DNA of 59,637 bases from an uncultured Deefgea sp. (GCF_947072475.1 NZ_CAMTIA010000016.1:1-59637); one strand, 5' to 3'. Positions 19,374 through 30,732 are shown, counted from the first letter of the stretch. Translations and numbers: made by a program. The notes: generated by a model from the sequence alone, not told the origin.

Positions 19374-20486
19374 TCAATCCACTCCAAGAATGTCGTGCAG
19401 ACAGATACAAACGCGCTCAATTTGAGCTTCGGTCATATCAATTGAATAAGGCAAACCTAACAAGCGCTCGGACAATGCGTGCGATATTGGTAAATCTCCG
19501 GCCTTATAGCCAGCAAAAGCAGGGTGAATATCCAAAGTAGGGCAATACCATTGACGGCTTTCTATTAGATAATCCAATAGTGCAGACTGCACACGCTTTG
19601 CTTGCATCCCTTCTGGCAAGAGCACCACTTGAATGGGATAAATTCCAGAGACTGGGCGCCTTTGCACCTGCACTGAAGGGCAATGCTGCGCCAACGCACG
19701 CTGATACTGCTGCTGTAAATCCAACCTTGTGGCGCAGGTTTTTTTCCACGCATCCAATGCCGCATGCGCAATGGCGGCATGGTACTCACTCATTTTTCCG
19801 TTTTCTCCAGGATCAAAAACTAAGCCGCCACTTGCAAAATCAATTCCAAAATTACTCAATTGGCGCACTTTCTCGGCAAAACTAAATTGTCTACTTACAA
19901 CTAAGCCCCCTTCTCCTGCCCCCAATGCTTTAGTTGCGTGCAAACTAAATACAACACGTGTTGTCACCCCAATAGCCTGATTACCGTAAGCTCCCGCAGC
20001 ATCAATCACGACAGGAATACCCGTTTCAGCAGTAAAATTGTCCCATTCCCCAACAGGTTGAGGCACACCAAATGTAGCAACCGGCATGACCACATCAAAT
20101 GGCTGCTGTTGCAACATCTCACGCGCGATGGCTGGCGTCAGTAACCAAGATTCCGAATCAACATCGCAAATCAACGGTAAATAACCGACGCGCAAAGCGG
20201 CTGAAGCCGTTGCAACAAAAGTCAAAGCTGGCAACAGGACTTTCGATCCCCTCTTTAATCCCAAGGCCGCCAGCGCCAACTCAAGTCCGACAGTTCCATT
20301 GGCAACAGTAACGACCTGCACCGGAGCAGGTTCTCGCATAAACGTATCAGAGATTCGTGATTCAAGTTGGCGAACCAATGGGCCAAAATTGGTATACCAA
20401 CGGTTGGTATCGATTTGTTGCAGGTACGGCAATAATGCATCGGCATCAGGCATCAACGGCCGCAACAAAGGAATCCGTTCACTCAC
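19374..20486 (-). CDS. DegT/DnrJ/EryC1-family sugar aminotransferase
   Basis: This 370-residue PLP-dependent enzyme is of the family that converts nucleotide-linked keto sugars to amino sugars, using glutamate or glutamine as the usual donor. Seen in sequence are the N-terminal IPLLRPLMPD and TNFGPLVRQLE segments, the VTVANGTVGLELAL substrate-binding region, and FSLHATKALGAGEGG, whose lysine should bind PLP. It overlaps the methyltransferase gene by 8 nt and is followed at once by an acetyltransferase, so the three are one operon. The precise sugar is unknown. No dehydratase or ketoisomerase is present here to supply the keto sugar. Confidence 0.83.
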   Translation of the reverse strand: MSERIPLLRPLMPDADALLPYLQQIDTNRWYTNFGPLVRQLESRISDTFMREPAPVQVVTVANGTVGLELALAALGLKRGSKVLLPALTFVATASAALRVGYLPLICDVDSESWLLTPAIAREMLQQQPFDVVMPVATFGVPQPVGEWDNFTAETGIPVVIDAAGAYGNQAIGVTTRVVFSLHATKALGAGEGGLVVSRQFSFAEKVRQLSNFGIDFASGGLVFDPGENGKMSEYHAAIAHAALDAWKKTCATRLDLQQQYQRALAQHCPSVQVQRRPVSGIYPIQVVLLPEGMQAKRVQSALLDYLIESRQWYCPTLDIHPAFAGYKAGDLPISHALSERLLGLPYSIDMTEAQIERVCICLHDILGVD

Positions 20487-21228
20487 GTGTCAGCTCCTTT
20501 TTTCCTATATACAAAATTGAACCTGGCGTGATGCCATGTCGACGAAATGCTTCAGCGCCAAAATCTACCACTCCAAACTGAACAACGGAAAACCCGCCGC
20601 GTTCAAGACGCGCTAAAAACGATGACTGGGTATACATTCGAACATGATCATCCTGACCAAACCGACGCCAGCGCTCGTTCACATCCATAAGTTCCACATC
20701 TTCGTCAATCATCGTCGCCGTAGTCAAAATAGGCACCATTAAGATGGCGCAGCCGTCCGGTGCGAGTACTCGATAAATTTCAGCAATGGCCACCGAATCA
20801 TCTTTCACATGTTCTAAGACATGAGAACAGACAACAAAATCAAAGGATTGATCTGGATAGCAGCGCATGTCCATCACATCCACACGTTCGTCAGCTAATG
20901 CCGAATAAAGATCGGCAGAGCGATATGCGACCTCCGGTAAGCTGCGCAATATTCGAGATAACCCTGAAGCAGGTGCAATATCCAGAACTCGCAATTTTGA
21001 ACGTCGCGTACGGACAAACTGAGAGTGAATATAAAGTGCATATAATCGATCTCGATCCGATGCCTGACAAACCGGACAGCTGTATTGAGCAATATTCAGC
21101 GTTTCAAAATCATCTAATGAATAAGGCACATTCAAACGATGAAAGATTTCAAAAAAACTAATCGGCAAGGGAAGAAAATTGGGGAAGTGGCTTGCACAAA
21201 CGGGGCAGGTTCTCATCAAACTTCTCAA
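20479..21228 (-). CDS. SAM-dependent methyltransferase with N-terminal CPxC motifs
   Basis: This 249-residue class I methyltransferase carries motif I as LRVLDIAPASGLSRIL and a Methyltransf_11-type core (FDFVVCSHVLEHVKDDSVAIAEIYRVLAPDG). The N-terminus holds two CPVC pairs (about residues 9-12 and 51-54) that may bind zinc. The gene opens the surface-sugar operon, so methylation of a sugar or of a lipid-linked glycan is the best guess. A start at the fifth codon (21216) is equally possible. The galU terminator lies 160 bp upstream, so this operon has its own promoter in the interval, where I could not pick out clear -35 and -10 boxes. Confidence 0.78.
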   Translation of the reverse strand: MRSLMRTCPVCASHFPNFLPLPISFFEIFHRLNVPYSLDDFETLNIAQYSCPVCQASDRDRLYALYIHSQFVRTRRSKLRVLDIAPASGLSRILRSLPEVAYRSADLYSALADERVDVMDMRCYPDQSFDFVVCSHVLEHVKDDSVAIAEIYRVLAPDGCAILMVPILTTATMIDEDVELMDVNERWRRFGQDDHVRMYTQSSFLARLERGGFSVVQFGVVDFGAEAFRRHGITPGSILYIGKKELTRE

Positions 21229-21388
21229 TCAATGAACGACGGTTAAAAACTTAGGAATCATTAAATAAAACTCAAAACTTACGCTTTTTCTTTATGACTT
21301 AGAATTAAAAAAATCACTGATTGCAGTCCAACACAAAAGCCAAAACAACAATGGCTCGCAACAAACCAAGCACCATATTAAATAAACA

Positions 21389-21419
21389 AAAAGGGTGCTA
21401 CCAGAAGTAGCACCCTTTT
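21389..21419 (-). terminator. galU intrinsic terminator
   Basis: AAAAGGGTGCTAC and GTAGCACCCTTTT form a perfect 13-bp stem with a 5-nt loop, followed on the minus strand by Ts. It lies 21 bp after the galU stop and separates galU from the surface-sugar operon. The A/T-flanked stem should work in both directions. Confidence 0.9.
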
Positions 21420-21439
21420 GTTTCATTCATTACTCACAT

Positions 21440-22315
21440 TTACTTTGCTTGGCAAAAATCTTTTAAATAAGCAGTAAATTCCTCACCCACTTCGTGGTGT
21501 TTCATCCCCAATTCAACCGTCGCTTTCAAAAAGCCGATTTTGCTGCCGCAGTCGTAGCGGGTGCCTTCTAGCTTGTGGGCGAGGATGTGTTGCTCTTGCA
21601 TTAAGGCAAAAATGCCGTCGGTGAGCTGGATTTCGCCACCTTTACCCGGCTGCACGTGCTGCAAGTGATGAAAAATCCTCGGGGTAAGGATATATCGGCC
21701 AACCACGGCCAAATTTGAGGGGGCTTCTTCCGGTTTTGGTTTTTCAACGATATTGCCAATGCGCAAACGGCCGGCGTGTTCAGACACTTCAACAATGCCG
21801 TAGCTACCGGTTTCTTCCATCGCTACTTTTTCAACCCCGAGTACCGAGCAATGCGTGTCGTCAAACACGTCGACCATGCGCTTCATTTCGGACACGCCAT
21901 TGCCGTCGATTAAATCGTCGGCCAAAATCACCGCGAATGGCTCATCACCCACCACTGGCTTGGCGCACAATACCGCGTGCCCCAAACCCAAGGCTTCTGG
22001 CTGGCGAATATAAATACACGTGACCGACTTAGGAATAATCCCGCGCAAGATTTCGAGCAATTTGGTTTTTTGTTTGGCTTCTAAATCCGCCTCTAGCTCA
22101 CCGGCTTTATCAAAGTGGTCTTCAATACTGCGTTTATGTCGACCAGTGATAAAAATCATTTCGGTAATGCCCGCAGCCAACGCTTCTTCTACCGCGTATT
22201 GAATCAGCGGTTTATCGACGATTGACATCATTTCTTTGGGGCTGGCCTTAGTGGCTGGCAAGAAACGCGTACCCATACCGGCGACAGGGAATACGGCTTT
22301 GCGGATTTTTTGCAT
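21440..22315 (-). CDS. galU: UTP-glucose-1-phosphate uridylyltransferase GalU
   Basis: GalU makes UDP-glucose from UTP and glucose-1-phosphate, a precursor for polysaccharides, LPS core and trehalose. The 291-residue protein begins [29 protein letters not shown], with the nucleotide-binding signature of bacterial GalU. It ends with the family's C-terminal [14 protein letters not shown] region. I place its start at 22315, where an AAGGAAG ribosome-binding site lies 4 nt upstream. The frame stays open for a further 67 codons that encode a Cro-like helix-turn-helix, described separately, so a longer fusion protein is possible. The strong terminator at 21389-21419 ends the unit. Confidence 0.93.
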   Translation of the reverse strand: MQKIRKAVFPVAGMGTRFLPATKASPKEMMSIVDKPLIQYAVEEALAAGITEMIFITGRHKRSIEDHFDKAGELEADLEAKQKTKLLEILRGIIPKSVTCIYIRQPEALGLGHAVLCAKPVVGDEPFAVILADDLIDGNGVSEMKRMVDVFDDTHCSVLGVEKVAMEETGSYGIVEVSEHAGRLRIGNIVEKPKPEEAPSNLAVVGRYILTPRIFHHLQHVQPGKGGEIQLTDGIFALMQEQHILAHKLEGTRYDCGSKIGFLKATVELGMKHHEVGEEFTAYLKDFCQAK

Positions 22316-22516
22316 GGAACTTCCTTGTTGAACAGGTGACGCGATCAAGCCTAGGCGCAATGCGGCGCCCATCACTTGATCGGATTGTTTTTGATTGAGT
22401 TGATCCGGCCACTGCGAAACCGCAGAACGCCCCAAGCCCAAGGCTTCGGCGAGACGGGTTTGTGAACCAAATAATTGTAGAGCATCAGACTTACGCATAC
22501 CGTTATGTTTAATCAT
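22316..22516 (-). CDS. In-frame Cro-like HTH segment upstream of GalU
   Basis: These 67 codons are continuous with galU and contain no stop. They encode a small DNA-binding module: [20 protein letters not shown] followed by [12 protein letters not shown] fits the helix-turn-helix of phage Cro/CI proteins. The remainder ([13 protein letters not shown]) looks like the closing helix of a complete domain of about 60 residues. Starts at 22516 (ATG) or 22498 (ATG, beginning MRKSDAL) are possible. The first overlaps an operator-like inverted repeat, so I favour 22498. If translated from here, the product is an HTH-GalU fusion of about 352 residues. If ribosomes also start at 22315, two isoforms result. 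A lost stop codon is an alternative explanation. Confidence 0.6.
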
Positions 22517-22523
22517 TTAAACA
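22506..22523. promoter_or_regulatory. Operator-like inverted repeat 1 (HTH-galU)
   Basis: On the minus strand the sequence is TGTTTAAATGATTAAACA: 6-bp arms TGTTTA/TAAACA with a 6-nt spacer. The same arms and spacing recur at 22555-22572, with centres 49 bp apart. The site covers the first possible start of the HTH segment, so a protein bound here would block expression, as expected for autoregulation by a Cro-like protein. Confidence 0.6.
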
Positions 22524-22552
22524 GCAAAGTCAATACTTACCTCGACTTAAAA

Positions 22553-22574
22553 TTTGTTTATTTTTCTAAACAAA
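22553..22574. promoter_or_regulatory. Operator-like inverted repeat 2 (HTH-galU)
   Basis: On the minus strand TTTGTTTA, six bases, then TAAACAAA: an inverted repeat with perfect 8-bp arms whose core (22555-22572) has the same arms and 6-nt spacer as the first site. It lies just upstream of the presumed promoter region of HTH-galU. Confidence 0.6.
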
Positions 22575-22705
22575 ATGTACATGCGCTTGCTGATTGCCGT
22601 GAGAGCGATGACAAACCGGTTGTTGATCGTATTTTTGCTTTAGAGACCGACAAAAAACGTGGTATTTGAAGCGGCGGGCTCGCCCTGCGCGCTAAATAAG
22701 AAAAC

Positions 22706-22769
22706 CTTCGCGGGCAAGCACGCTCGTAGCATCACCCTCACCCTAGCCCTCTCCCATCAAGGGAGAGGG
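22706..22769. repeat. REP-like and CTCTCCC hairpin repeats
   Basis: In the gap between HTH-galU and ligA (about 360 bp), a REP-like sequence (TTCGCGGGCAAGCACGCTCG) is followed by CACCCTCACCCTAGCCCTCT. A perfect 9-bp hairpin CCCTCTCCC/GGGAGAGGG with a 5-nt loop then lies at 22747-22769. Similar sequences are scattered in many proteobacterial genomes. An open frame of 54 codons on the plus strand (22505-22669) lies across the operators and is not supported as a gene. Confidence 0.65.
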
Positions 22770-22875
22770 AATGCCGCGAAGCTTTAATCACTATCAACAC
22801 GTAATCTGAAGATTACCAATCATTCATAGGTATATCATTACAGCCCTTACCAAAAAACAGCTACCAGCAGATACC

Positions 22876-25293
<2,418 letters not shown>

Positions 25294-25414
25294 TCAATTT
25301 CCAAATTAGGGACTTCAATAGCAAACGCCGCTTCAGCCGAAGCGGCGTTATTCACTCTATACCACTCGATACTCAATAAATCGGTAAGGCCAACAGCGTG
25401 GCCCATCTTAACCA

Positions 25415-25552
25415 TCTAGGGTCTGTTGACGCTTGGTTTCCCGCCGCGCTGGAGCGATTTTCGTGGCGAATCAAGGCGTAGTAAGCGATGCATAGTCATT
25501 CTATGTGAGCTTGCTACAACGCAGAGTCACCGCGAAAAGCGCCCAGCCCCTA
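25415..25552. repeat. Dispersed CTAGGGTCTGTTGACG repeat, copy A (long)
   Basis: Starting CTAGGGTCTGTTGACGCTTG, this 138-bp block fills half the gap between ligA and zipA and ends at the zipA stop codon, which lies inside the closing CTAG. Its interior can fold: TTTTCGTGGCGA pairs imperfectly with TCACCGCGAAAA, and CATAG-TCATT-CTATG forms a central hairpin. Shorter relatives are at 26935, 33627 and 42827. Confidence 0.75.
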
Positions 25553-26869
25553 GGCAAACAAACGCAGCGCCGCCATCGAGCCGGGCGCAATGCCGCGATC
25601 ATCCATGCTGGCATACAGGCCGCTCAGTTGCTTACGGATATTGGCTAAGCTGGCTGCATTCAGCGGTTTTTGATTGTCATCGACCAAATCGCAATGCAAG
25701 GCCGTTGCCAAGTTTTGCGCAAAATCAGCCAGATAATCAAACACCGCCAATCCACCCGCTACGCGCGGCACGTCAAATAGCAAAGTTAGCCCTTGCGAAG
25801 TCGACATCAACGGTGTTTGGTCTTGGTTGGCTAAAACAAATAAGGTTTTGCCTGAATCACTGCGATATTGGAACGTGCCATCGGCCTGATGACGCACCAA
25901 ACCGGCTTGCTCCGCCAAAATACGCACTTTTTCCATCGGCAATGGCCGGCTACCAGCGGGAATATTTAAACCAATCAATACATCGACCGACGCACAAAAT
26001 TCGTCGAGCTCTGTCGCCAAATTGAGCTTGGCGGCGCGCTGCGGAAAGGTCACCGAAGCATCGAGTGCGTCGGCAAATTGCTGCACGCCCATGCAAAACG
26101 CATTGAGTGACTCCTGGCTTAACGCGCCTTGCCGATCGGCCATTTGTAAGCCAATGCGCAATTCTTTAAAGCGGCCCCGCGTGGTGCTATTGAGCATTTC
26201 CCATTGCTTGTTTTGGTTTAAACCCAAAACCTGAATCCGCTTATTGGCTGGGAACGGCGGCACTTCAGACGCAGAGATCGCATCGGGCGCATGCACTTCG
26301 GCAATAAAATCTAACGCTGGATCGAGCAAACTGCCGGCCAATACCACTTCATCGACCACCTCGTGCTGCATAGTCGGCACGGCAGCGACTGCTGGCGCAG
26401 CGGGTGCAAGCGGTGGTGGCGCAGAAAAAGTCGGCTCAGTATAAGCTGGCGCAATAGGTTCTACCGGCGCTGGCGGCGTATACATCGAGCGATAGGCCGG
26501 TGGCATTTCAGGAATATCATCGGGCATATCGTCGCTTAACGTCGATTTGCTCGTATTACTTAACTGCGCATCGCTCAATTGCGCTTCACTTAAATCGGGC
26601 ACATCGTATTCGGCCTGATCCAAGCGATTTTCATCGTAAAGTGGCGCGGATTCCGCGACCGGCGTTGGCTCTAAAATCGGCTCCAGACGCTGCCCATCGC
26701 CCTTACGCACCATGTTTTTGGGCGTATTGAGTAATACATCGGGCTGATTGCGCGCGAACGCCTTATTCGCTTGCTGGCGAAAGCGGTATTCTTGCCACCA
26801 ATTAAATCCATACACTGCGGCGACAATCCCACCGGCACCGACTAAGGAATAAATCTGCAACTCAGTCAT
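25550..26869 (-). CDS. zipA: Cell division protein ZipA
   Basis: ZipA tethers FtsZ to the inner membrane and is essential for division in gammaproteobacteria. The 439-residue protein has the family layout. A short N-terminal membrane anchor lies at residues 5-22 (IYSLVGAGGIVAAVYGFN). A long Pro/Ala/Asp-rich, presumably unstructured linker extends to about 200. A C-terminal FtsZ-binding domain follows (about 225-435, with GLNIPAGSRPLPMEKVRILAEQAG). It lies between smc and ligA, the conserved betaproteobacterial order. The stop codon falls within the end of dispersed repeat copy A, so the last residues (RLFA) may have been altered by that insertion. Confidence 0.9.
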   Translation of the reverse strand: MTELQIYSLVGAGGIVAAVYGFNWWQEYRFRQQANKAFARNQPDVLLNTPKNMVRKGDGQRLEPILEPTPVAESAPLYDENRLDQAEYDVPDLSEAQLSDAQLSNTSKSTLSDDMPDDIPEMPPAYRSMYTPPAPVEPIAPAYTEPTFSAPPPLAPAAPAVAAVPTMQHEVVDEVVLAGSLLDPALDFIAEVHAPDAISASEVPPFPANKRIQVLGLNQNKQWEMLNSTTRGRFKELRIGLQMADRQGALSQESLNAFCMGVQQFADALDASVTFPQRAAKLNLATELDEFCASVDVLIGLNIPAGSRPLPMEKVRILAEQAGLVRHQADGTFQYRSDSGKTLFVLANQDQTPLMSTSQGLTLLFDVPRVAGGLAVFDYLADFAQNLATALHCDLVDDNQKPLNAASLANIRKQLSGLYASMDDRGIAPGSMAALRLFA

Positions 26870-26934
26870 TGTTTTATTTAGGTCTCAACTTAGGCGTAAT
26901 TAATTTACGCGTTAATTATATTTTGCACCCTGCA

Positions 26935-26982
26935 CTAGGGTCTGCTGACGCTTGGGCAAAGTACCGATCTAGCTCAAATCAC
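26935..26982. repeat. Dispersed CTAGGGTCTGTTGACG repeat, copy B (short)
   Basis: CTAGGGTCTGCTGACGCTTG lies in the 176-bp gap between smc and zipA and differs from copy A by one base over its first 20. The remainder diverges and no terminal inverted repeat is evident, so this looks like a decayed or truncated copy. Confidence 0.6.
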
Positions 26983-27045
26983 CACCAATCAGCGGTGCGG
27001 CATAACGATTTAGCGCCCACTGCAAAGTGATAAATTGAATATCTC

Positions 27046-30000
27046 TTAATTAAATTCAGGCTCACGCATTTTTAGTGCGGCTTCAATATCGACCGCCACA
27101 ATCCGCGATACGCCTTGCTCTTGCATCGTCACGCCGACCAATTGCTGCGCCATTTCCATGGTTAATTTATTGTGGCTAATGTACAAAAATTGCGTGTGCT
27201 GTGCCATTTTTTTTACTAATTCGCAAAAACGTAGCGTATTGGCATCGTCCAGCGGTGCATCGACCTCATCTAATAGGCAAAAAGGCGCCGGATTAAGCTT
27301 GAACAGAGAGAATACCAGACTTAATGCTGTCAGTGCTTTTTCACCACCTGACAACAAGTGAATGGTTGCATTTTTCTTACCCGGAGGTTGCGCCATCAAA
27401 CTCATGCCCGAATCTAATATTTCATCGCCAGTCAATGTCAACTCAGCATGCCCACCACCAAACAGCGCCGGGAACAACTCTTGCAAATTGGTATTCACAC
27501 TATCGTAAGTCGATTGCAATAGACTGCGGGTTTCTTTATCAATGCGGGTAATCGCCGCGCTCAGCGTGGTCATCGCCTGCTCCAAATCCCGCGTTTGCTC
27601 GGCCAAATAGCTTTGCCGCTCTTCATTGGCCGCCAATTCTTGCATCGCCGCCAAATTCACTGGGCCCAACTGGCTCAATTGCCCAGTCAAGCGACTAATT
27701 TCAGCCGCGTAAGCTTTGACGCTACGCCCCAATAATGGCTGCAGCGCGACTTCATCCACCGCCAAAGCCAGCATTTCATCAGCGTAACGCGCCAAATTGA
27801 GCCGGGTTTCTTGCTCAGTTAAGCGCATTTGCTCCAAGGCATCGCGCTGCGTGGCGGCGGCTTTTTCGGCATTTTGCTTGATTGCTTCTTGCTCACGCAG
27901 CGTGGTGGCATGCTGATTGAGTGCTTCTTTGGCCTGCGTTAATAACTGTTCTTGCGCAGCGCGCCGCGCGAGCAAGACTTGAAACTGCGCGTCAATTTCA
28001 TCAACCTGAATGGTTTGCGCCTCTTGCTCTAGCGCCTGTTTGCGCTGGCTTTGCTGCTCACGCTGTCGATCAAGGTCAATTTGGCGCTGCTGTAAACCAC
28101 TGATCTGCTGCGCCTTATTCACCACGGCAAATTGCGCACTTTGTGCCGAGCGCTCTAGTTCACGCAGCTGCAAACTATGTTGGCTTTGCGACGCCTGAAA
28201 TCCTTCTTTACTCGCACGAGCTTGCTGCTCTTGGGTTTGCAATTGCAATAAAGACACAGCCAGCCGCTCAAGCTCAGTATCTAAGGCCGCCGAATGGGTG
28301 CTTTCTTCGCTCAATTGCTGGCTGATTTGCGCCAATGTTTGTTGCACTTGATCAAGGCGTGATTGCCGCTGCGCTTGCTGCTCTTGCTGACGACGCCATT
28401 CATTTTCTAATGCTGGCAAGGTTTGGGCGCGCTGCGCGTATTGCGCTTGGCTTTGCTGTTGCGCTTGCAATAAGGCAGCGTGTTCGAGCTGCGTTTGCGC
28501 CAATATCGGCGCATGGCTTTGCTGTGCTTGCTGCGCCGTATCGAGCGCTGCGGACACTTTGCGTAATTCGGCTTGCCGCGCTAATCGTCCAGCATCCGCC
28601 GACTGACCGGCAAAAAAATCAAGGGTATATCGGGTAGCGATATGGCCATCCATCGACACCCAGCTATACCCTTCTGGAATGTCTGATTGCTGCGTCCAAA
28701 GCTGCGCCGTATGCTCAACGCACAGCACCGTACCCAGCAGTGCTTGCAAGCCCGCATGCAAACGCGCGTCACTGTTTGCCACATGTTGCCACAAGCTCTG
28801 CGGATGAACTGGGCCCGTCACTGGCGCTGGGCTCAATACAAACAAGGCACTCGGCGGCGCGCAATCAACGCTAGCCAAGATCCCTTGCATTTTTTGCCCC
28901 AATACCGCTTCAACGGCAAGCTCCCAACCGGCAGCCACGCGCAATAATTCACTTAACTGCGGCGCGTCTTGCAACTGATTTTGCGCCAACCACGGCGACA
29001 ACGCCGCACTGGTGGCGACAGTTAACACTTCACGCAAAGCCTGCTCGCGCGCGGCCAGTTGCGTGACATCGTCTTGCAACTGCTGCGCCGTGCTGTGCTG
29101 CTGCGCCAACTCTGCATCCAATACCAAGCGCGACTGGGCTTGTTCGGCCAAGGTTAATTCTAATTCGGCCAGCTGGTAGCGATATTCGTCAATTTGCTCG
29201 GGTAAATCTTCAGCCAGCGCTACCGGCGCCAACTGATTTAATTCAGTCTGCAGCTGCTGCTGTTGGGTATTGAGCTGGCCAATCTGGCGCTGCACAAATT
29301 GCCGCTCTTGCAGCTGCAATTGCTGAGCACTGTGCTCAGCCGCCAGTTGCGCGTTGAGCGCCTGCCACGCTTGCTCGGCGAAATGGCGCTCTTGCTCTTG
29401 ATCGGGCAAGCTTAAACTGGCCTCGGCCAAGGCCATAGCGGCAGTTTCTGATGCCAGTTGCAAATCCTCTTGCTGATCATGGCATTGCAATAAAGCCAAT
29501 TGAATATCGCTGGCCGATTGCTGCTGCGCTTGTTCATCCCGCTCGCACTGCGCAATTTGCTGCGCCAAGCGCTCGCTATTTTGCTTTAAATGCAGCAAGG
29601 TTTGCTCGATTCTCGCTACTTCGGCATTGGCGGCATAAAGGTCCGCCTGCGCCGCTTGCAACACATCACTGGCAACAAAATGACTTTCACGCAAGCATTC
29701 AAGTTGCGCCTCAGCGGCAGTCACCTGCGCCAATGCGGCTTCTAATTGCGTTTGCGCTTGTAGCAAAGCCAAGTGCGCGGCGTCAGCAGCCACCGCTGCA
29801 TCGATTTTTCTTTGCAAAGCTTGCAATTGCTCGGCTTGCGCGATGTGTTGGCTTAAAGTTTGATATTGCTGGGCAACGCCAGCTTGGCGGCTCAAGGTGT
29901 CGATTTGCCGTTGCAGCTCGAGTTGAATATCGGCCACCCGCGCTAAATTGTCCCTAGTATCGGCAATGCGACTTTCGGTCTCGCGGCGCCGCTCTTTGTA

Positions 30001-30516
30001 TTTAGAAACGCCAGCCGCCTCTTCCAAATATTGCCGCAATTCATCGGGCTTGGCCTCGATAATGCGGTTAATCATCCCTTGCTCAATAATCGCGTAACCG
30101 GACTTACCGACACCGGTACCCATAAAGAGCTCGGTAATATCGCGGCGGCGCACCGCTTGCTGATTAATAAAATACGATGAATCGCCCTGCCGAGTCAGCA
30201 CCCGCTTAATGCTGATTTCGGCATACGCTTGCCAAGCCCCAGCGAGCAAGCCGGCACTATTATCAAACACCAACTCCACCGCCGCCCGACTGACCGCCTT
30301 ACGCGTGGTCGAGCCATTAAAAATCACGTCTTGCATCGATTCGCCGCGCAATTGCTTGGCGGATGATTCGCCCAGCACCCAGCGCACCGCATCAATCACA
30401 TTGGATTTGCCGCAACCATTGGGCCCACACACCGCCACCAACTGCCCCGGAACTGGGATGGTCGTTGGATCAACGAAGGACTTAAAACCAGATAATTTAA
30501 TATGAGTCAGGCGCAC
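27046..30516 (-). CDS. smc: Chromosome partition protein SMC
   Basis: SMC is the ATPase that, with ScpAB, organises and separates sister chromosomes. The protein of about 1156 residues has an N-terminal Walker A site (GPNGCGKSNVIDAV, about residues 28-41). Two long Gln/Ala-rich coiled coils flank a hinge near residues 500-650. The C-terminal ABC signature (HLLSGGEKALTALSL) and Walker B (PFCLLDEVDAPLDDAN) follow. I start it at the GTG at 30516, which gives MRLTHIKLSGFKSFVDPT, the family opening. The TTG at 30531 adds five unusual residues. Glutamine content in the coils is very high, likely reflecting lineage composition. It heads the smc-zipA-ligA cluster. Confidence 0.96.
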   Translation of the reverse strand: MRLTHIKLSGFKSFVDPTTIPVPGQLVAVCGPNGCGKSNVIDAVRWVLGESSAKQLRGESMQDVIFNGSTTRKAVSRAAVELVFDNSAGLLAGAWQAYAEISIKRVLTRQGDSSYFINQQAVRRRDITELFMGTGVGKSGYAIIEQGMINRIIEAKPDELRQYLEEAAGVSKYKERRRETESRIADTRDNLARVADIQLELQRQIDTLSRQAGVAQQYQTLSQHIAQAEQLQALQRKIDAAVAADAAHLALLQAQTQLEAALAQVTAAEAQLECLRESHFVASDVLQAAQADLYAANAEVARIEQTLLHLKQNSERLAQQIAQCERDEQAQQQSASDIQLALLQCHDQQEDLQLASETAAMALAEASLSLPDQEQERHFAEQAWQALNAQLAAEHSAQQLQLQERQFVQRQIGQLNTQQQQLQTELNQLAPVALAEDLPEQIDEYRYQLAELELTLAEQAQSRLVLDAELAQQHSTAQQLQDDVTQLAAREQALREVLTVATSAALSPWLAQNQLQDAPQLSELLRVAAGWELAVEAVLGQKMQGILASVDCAPPSALFVLSPAPVTGPVHPQSLWQHVANSDARLHAGLQALLGTVLCVEHTAQLWTQQSDIPEGYSWVSMDGHIATRYTLDFFAGQSADAGRLARQAELRKVSAALDTAQQAQQSHAPILAQTQLEHAALLQAQQQSQAQYAQRAQTLPALENEWRRQQEQQAQRQSRLDQVQQTLAQISQQLSEESTHSAALDTELERLAVSLLQLQTQEQQARASKEGFQASQSQHSLQLRELERSAQSAQFAVVNKAQQISGLQQRQIDLDRQREQQSQRKQALEQEAQTIQVDEIDAQFQVLLARRAAQEQLLTQAKEALNQHATTLREQEAIKQNAEKAAATQRDALEQMRLTEQETRLNLARYADEMLALAVDEVALQPLLGRSVKAYAAEISRLTGQLSQLGPVNLAAMQELAANEERQSYLAEQTRDLEQAMTTLSAAITRIDKETRSLLQSTYDSVNTNLQELFPALFGGGHAELTLTGDEILDSGMSLMAQPPGKKNATIHLLSGGEKALTALSLVFSLFKLNPAPFCLLDEVDAPLDDANTLRFCELVKKMAQHTQFLYISHNKLTMEMAQQLVGVTMQEQGVSRIVAVDIEAALKMREPEFN

Positions 30517-30659
30517 GATAGCTTCAAACAAGAGAATGGGCGCATTTTACCTCAGCCATCCAATGCTTGAAGCAAAAGATCCAACTCAAATCCATTCAAG
30601 GCCTGCTCAAACAGCTCATCATACAAAAATTACCAATAAACTGCCGCCGCACAACAAAA

Positions 30660-30682
30660 CGCCCCAACAACACGCTGGGGCG
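30660..30682 (-). terminator. Terminator after the sodium-coupled transporter gene
   Basis: CGCCCCA and TGGGGCG form a 7-bp stem with a 9-nt loop, followed on the minus strand by GTTTTGTT. It lies 50 bp past the transporter stop and 144 bp before smc, insulating the two units. Confidence 0.7.
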
Positions 30683-30732
30683 AAATCTGAATTTAAGCGT
30701 CACTCGTACTAACGGGTTACAAGCCTTTTAGT

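Noticed and set aside
22505-22669. 54-codon frame on the plus strand ending DRIFALETDKKRGI
   Set aside because: It overlaps both operator-like repeats and the HTH start, has no ribosome-binding site I can see, and matches no family. It may be a remnant but is not supported as a gene.
22747-22769. CCCTCTCCC/GGGAGAGGG hairpin as a terminator
   Set aside because: It has no T-run on either strand and the sequence belongs to a widespread intergenic repeat, so I list it as a repeat only.
27158-30505. Many plus-strand open frames inside smc
   Set aside because: They are antisense shadows of the high-GC third positions and Gln/Ala-rich coils of smc and lack ribosome-binding sites or recognisable domains.
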